Shown in pieces: positions 61,692-64,000 of a stretch of DNA of 64,000 bases. The translations under genes and the position numbers were made by a program. The notes under the pieces were generated by a model. It was not told the origin of the DNA. It worked only from the letters and a program-made list of their open reading frames with translations, and ran no database searches. The stretch's first letter is position 1. Every line of letters begins with the position of its first letter. This DNA comes from Streptomyces sp. SAJ15 (GTDB lineage: Bacteria; Actinomycetota; Actinomycetes; Streptomycetales; Streptomycetaceae): NCBI RefSeq assembly GCF_007595705.1, contig NZ_NISY01000003.1:310001-374000 (forward strand), written 5' to 3'.

Positions 61692-64000
61692 CTAGTAGCC
61701 CGATCCACCGCCGAAGAAGTCCTCGTCCTCGGTCGCCGGCGGACTCGACGACGGGCTGGGGCTGGTGTCGTCGGAGCCGCCGTTGCCGTTCCCGCCGCCG
61801 TTGCCGTTGCCGCCGCCCGGGCCGTCGGAGCCGCCTGAGTCGCCCTCACAGGTCGGGTCGAACAGGTCGCACGACGGGCTCGGGGACGGGCTGGTGCTGG
61901 ACGGGGACTGGGACGGGATCTTGGAGGGCTTCTTGGACGGCTTCTTCTCCGGCTCCTCCGTCTTCTCCTTCTCCTTCTCCTCCTCGGTCCGGGTCGGCTC
62001 GGCGGTCGTCGCGGAGGGGCTGGCGCCCTCGCCGTAGACCGTGTCGCCGATCGGACCGGGCTTCGGGAAGTCCTTGGCCTTGGTGCCCTTCAGCGCCTCG
62101 CGCATGTAGTCCGCCCAGATCTCGGACGGGAAGGAGGCACCGTGGATGGAGGGCTGGCCGCCCACGCCGTACATGGGCAGGAACTTCTGGTTGGTGGCCC
62201 GGTCGTCCACGCGCCACATGCCGATCGCGGTCGCCAGCTGGGGGGTGTACCCGGAGAACCAGGCCGACTTGTTGTCGTCGGTGGTGCCGGTCTTGCCCGC
62301 CGCCGGGCGGCCGATCTGCGCGTTGGTGCCGGTGCCCTTCTCCACCACGGTCTTGAGCACGTCGGTGACGTTGTCGGCCACCTCGGGCGAGAACGCCTGC
62401 TTGATCTCGGCGTGGTCCTTGTGGTTGTAGACCTCGACGCCCTTGCGCTCCACGGACTCCACCGAGTACGGGTCGGCCTGCTTGCCGCTGGCGGCGAAGG
62501 TCGCGTACGCCCCGGCGAGCCGGATGGCGCTGGGCGCCGAGGTGCCGAGCGAGAAGGTCGGGGTGATGGAGGTCAGCTGGTCCTTGTGCAGACCGGCGGC
62601 GATGGCCGCGTCCCGCACCTTGTCGGTGCCGACGTCCATGCCGAGCTGGATGTAGGGCGTGTTCACCGAGTACTGCATCGCGGTGCGCAGATCGACCTTG
62701 CCCTTGCTCTCGTCACCGTCGTTGCGCTGGTGCCACTCCTTGCCGTTCTTGTCGTGCCAGACGGTGCCGTTGTAGTCGAGGAGGGCCAGCTTGTTGTCGC
62801 CGTTGTAGATGCTCTTCGGCGAGACGGGGGTGCGCATCGAGGCGGGCTGGTCCCGCGGCCCGCTCTTGTCGCGGACGCCGTCGGTCATCGCGGCGGCGAG
62901 CACGAACGGCTTGAAGGTCGAGCCCACCTGGACGCCCGTGTAGTCGGCGTTGTTGGTGTAGTGCTCCAGCGCGTCCTTGCCGCCGTAGATCGCCACGATC
63001 TTTCCGGTCTTCGGCTCCACGGAGGCGCCGCCGAACTGCACGAAGGTGTCCTTGTCGGGCCGCTGCTGCGGCTTGATGTTCTCCTTGCTCACCTTGGTGA
63101 CGGCCTTCTCCAGCGCCTGCACCTTCTTACGGTCGAAGGTGGTGTGGATCTGGTAGCCGCCCCGGTCCAGCTCGGCCTTGGAGATGCCGCTGTTGGCGAT
63201 GATGTAGTTGTCGGCCAGGTCGGTCAGATAGCCGATCTGGCCCGCCTTGTTGGTCGCGGGCCTGGGCTTCTGCGGCTGCGGGAAGCCCTTGGCGACCGCC
63301 TTGTCGCGCTCGGACGCCTCGAGCCTGCCCGTCTCGACCTCGCGCTGGAGCGTCCACTCCCAACGGGCCTTGGCGCGGTTGGTGTTCTTCTTCGCGGTGG
63401 CGTTGGCGCCCACGCCGCCGGCCGGGTCGTACAGGTTGGGACCGTTGAGCGTCGCTGCCAGGAAGGCGCTCTCACTCACGGTCAGCTTCTTGCAGTCCTT
63501 GCCGTAGTACGCCTGGGCGGCCGCCTGGATGCCGTAGGCGCCCCGGCCGTAGTAGGCGGTGTTCAGATAGCCCTCGAGAATGTCGGTCTTCTTCTCGGTG
63601 GCGCCGACCTTTATCGAGATGAACAGCTCGGTGACCTTGCGCTTGAGCGTCTGCTCCTGGCCCAGGTAGGTGTTCTTCACGAATTGCTGGGTGATGGTCG
63701 AACCACTCTGGGTCTGACCGCCCTTGGCCATGTTGACCACCGCGCGCGCGATGCCCATCGGGTCGACGCCGGAGTCCTCGTAGAAGCTGGCGTTCTCGGC
63801 CGCGATGACCGCGTTCTGCATGGACTCGGGGATGTCGCTCAGCGGCACGATCTGGCGGTTGAGGTCACCGCCGCCGGAGACGACCATGCGCTCGCCGTCC
63901 GCCCAGTAGTACACGTTCTTCTGGGTCTTGGAGGCGGCCTGCGCGGTCGGCACCTCCACCAGCATCAGTCCGATGCCGACGGCCGCGACCAGCAGCGCCA
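61692..64000 (-). CDS. Class A penicillin-binding protein, 5' end outside the window
   Basis: Bifunctional peptidoglycan synthase. The frame is open to the edge (ALLVAAVGIGLMLVEVPTAQ, the end of the membrane anchor). GT51 domain: ENASFYEDSGVD and GGQTQSGSTITQQFVKNTYL. Transpeptidase: Ser-x2-Lys in QVGSTFKPFVL (near 62905), Ser-x-Asn in QYSVNTPYIQ (62660) and KTGT in AGKTGTTDDN (62290). C-terminus is a Pro/Ser/Gly/Lys tail, with GNGGG repeats. Stop is at 61692. In the GT51 motif ED is EN and His is replaced by Asp, but the catalytic Glu is kept. Confidence 0.93.
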   Translation of the reverse strand, partial: ALLVAAVGIGLMLVEVPTAQAASKTQKNVYYWADGERMVVSGGGDLNRQIVPLSDIPESMQNAVIAAENASFYEDSGVDPMGIARAVVNMAKGGQTQSGSTITQQFVKNTYLGQEQTLKRKVTELFISIKVGATEKKTDILEGYLNTAYYGRGAYGIQAAAQAYYGKDCKKLTVSESAFLAATLNGPNLYDPAGGVGANATAKKNTNRAKARWEWTLQREVETGRLEASERDKAVAKGFPQPQKPRPATNKAGQIGYLTDLADNYIIANSGISKAELDRGGYQIHTTFDRKKVQALEKAVTKVSKENIKPQQRPDKDTFVQFGGASVEPKTGKIVAIYGGKDALEHYTNNADYTGVQVGSTFKPFVLAAAMTDGVRDKSGPRDQPASMRTPVSPKSIYNGDNKLALLDYNGTVWHDKNGKEWHQRNDGDESKGKVDLRTAMQYSVNTPYIQLGMDVGTDKVRDAAIAAGLHKDQLTSITPTFSLGTSAPSAIRLAGAYATFAASGKQADPYSVESVERKGVEVYNHKDHAEIKQAFSPEVADNVTDVLKTVVEKGTGTNAQIGRPAAGKTGTTDDNKSAWFSGYTPQLATAIGMWRVDDRATNQKFLPMYGVGGQPSIHGASFPSEIWADYMREALKGTKAKDFPKPGPIGDTVYGEGASPSATTAEPTRTEEEKEKEKTEEPEKKPSKKPSKIPSQSPSSTSPSPSPSCDLFDPTCEGDSGGSDGPGGGNGNGGGNGNGGSDDTSPSPSSSPPATEDEDFFGGGSGY

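Overview
The window reads as a core piece of a Streptomyces (or very close relative) chromosome. It has very high G+C with strong third-position GC bias, GTG and TTG starts, and Actinobacteria-only genes: ssgA, a FemX-type lipid II glycyltransferase, a fused cydDC, pspAB with htpX, and DUF5326. Conserved housekeeping blocks (cydAB-cydDC, thiC, ssgA, ptpA, dnaB, rplI-rpsR-ssb-rpsF, femX) follow the order I remember from the S. coelicolor chromosome core, read backwards. I see no phage, integrase, insertion sequence, CRISPR array, tRNA or rRNA.

Layout. 1-5.4 kb: the start of a secreted protein, then a minus-strand operon of an M24 peptidase homologue, an EphD-like epoxide hydrolase/SDR fusion, a diiron-type hydrolase and a MerR regulator. 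5.8-9.4 kb: two ABC ATPase/permease pairs in one plus-strand operon. 9.4-18.5 kb: single genes (APH(6)-like kinase, LysR, SUKH-like protein, pspAB-htpX, an F420-type oxidoreductase, a HAD phosphatase, an M23 peptidase). 18.8-27.8 kb: the cytochrome bd operon cydA-cydB-cydDC followed by a GAF histidine kinase, with a perfect Rex operator upstream. 28.2-35.7 kb: a HisC-type aminotransferase, a LacI regulator, a PPP-type phosphatase, a small membrane protein, and thiC with its TPP riboswitch. 35.8-43.1 kb: a YibE/F protein, ssgA, DUF5326, a cupin, a holin-like membrane protein, ptpA, a PLP-dependent lyase, LysR and NUDIX. 43.1-51.3 kb: a PNPOx-like protein, a flavohaemoglobin with a long disordered N-terminus, HAD, MFS with MarR, a broken GNAT gene and a serine hydrolase. 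51.5-56.9 kb: a fragment of a dienelactone hydrolase gene, dnaB, a MATE transporter, rplI-rpsR-ssb-rpsF. 57-64 kb: a small membrane protein, femX, an alanine-racemase-fold protein, a GT87-like membrane protein, and a class A penicillin-binding protein that runs off the end.

Themes. Respiration and redox: Rex-controlled cytochrome bd, its co-transcribed sensor kinase, and a flavohaemoglobin. Cell wall and sporulation: ssgA, femX, the class A PBP and an M23 peptidase. Replication and segregation: dnaB has a dense DnaA-box cluster just upstream, and two perfect parS sites sit between ssb and rpsR.

The most unusual signals are small-scale. Several genes have short tandem repeats that copy their own stop-codon region. 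A 16-bp tandem duplication breaks a GNAT gene. A 90-bp repeat lies in a roughly 300-residue linker of CydDC. A 14-bp motif recurs upstream of two neighbouring genes. ssgA lacks the ssgR regulator expected beside it. I did not find a clearly new multi-gene system.
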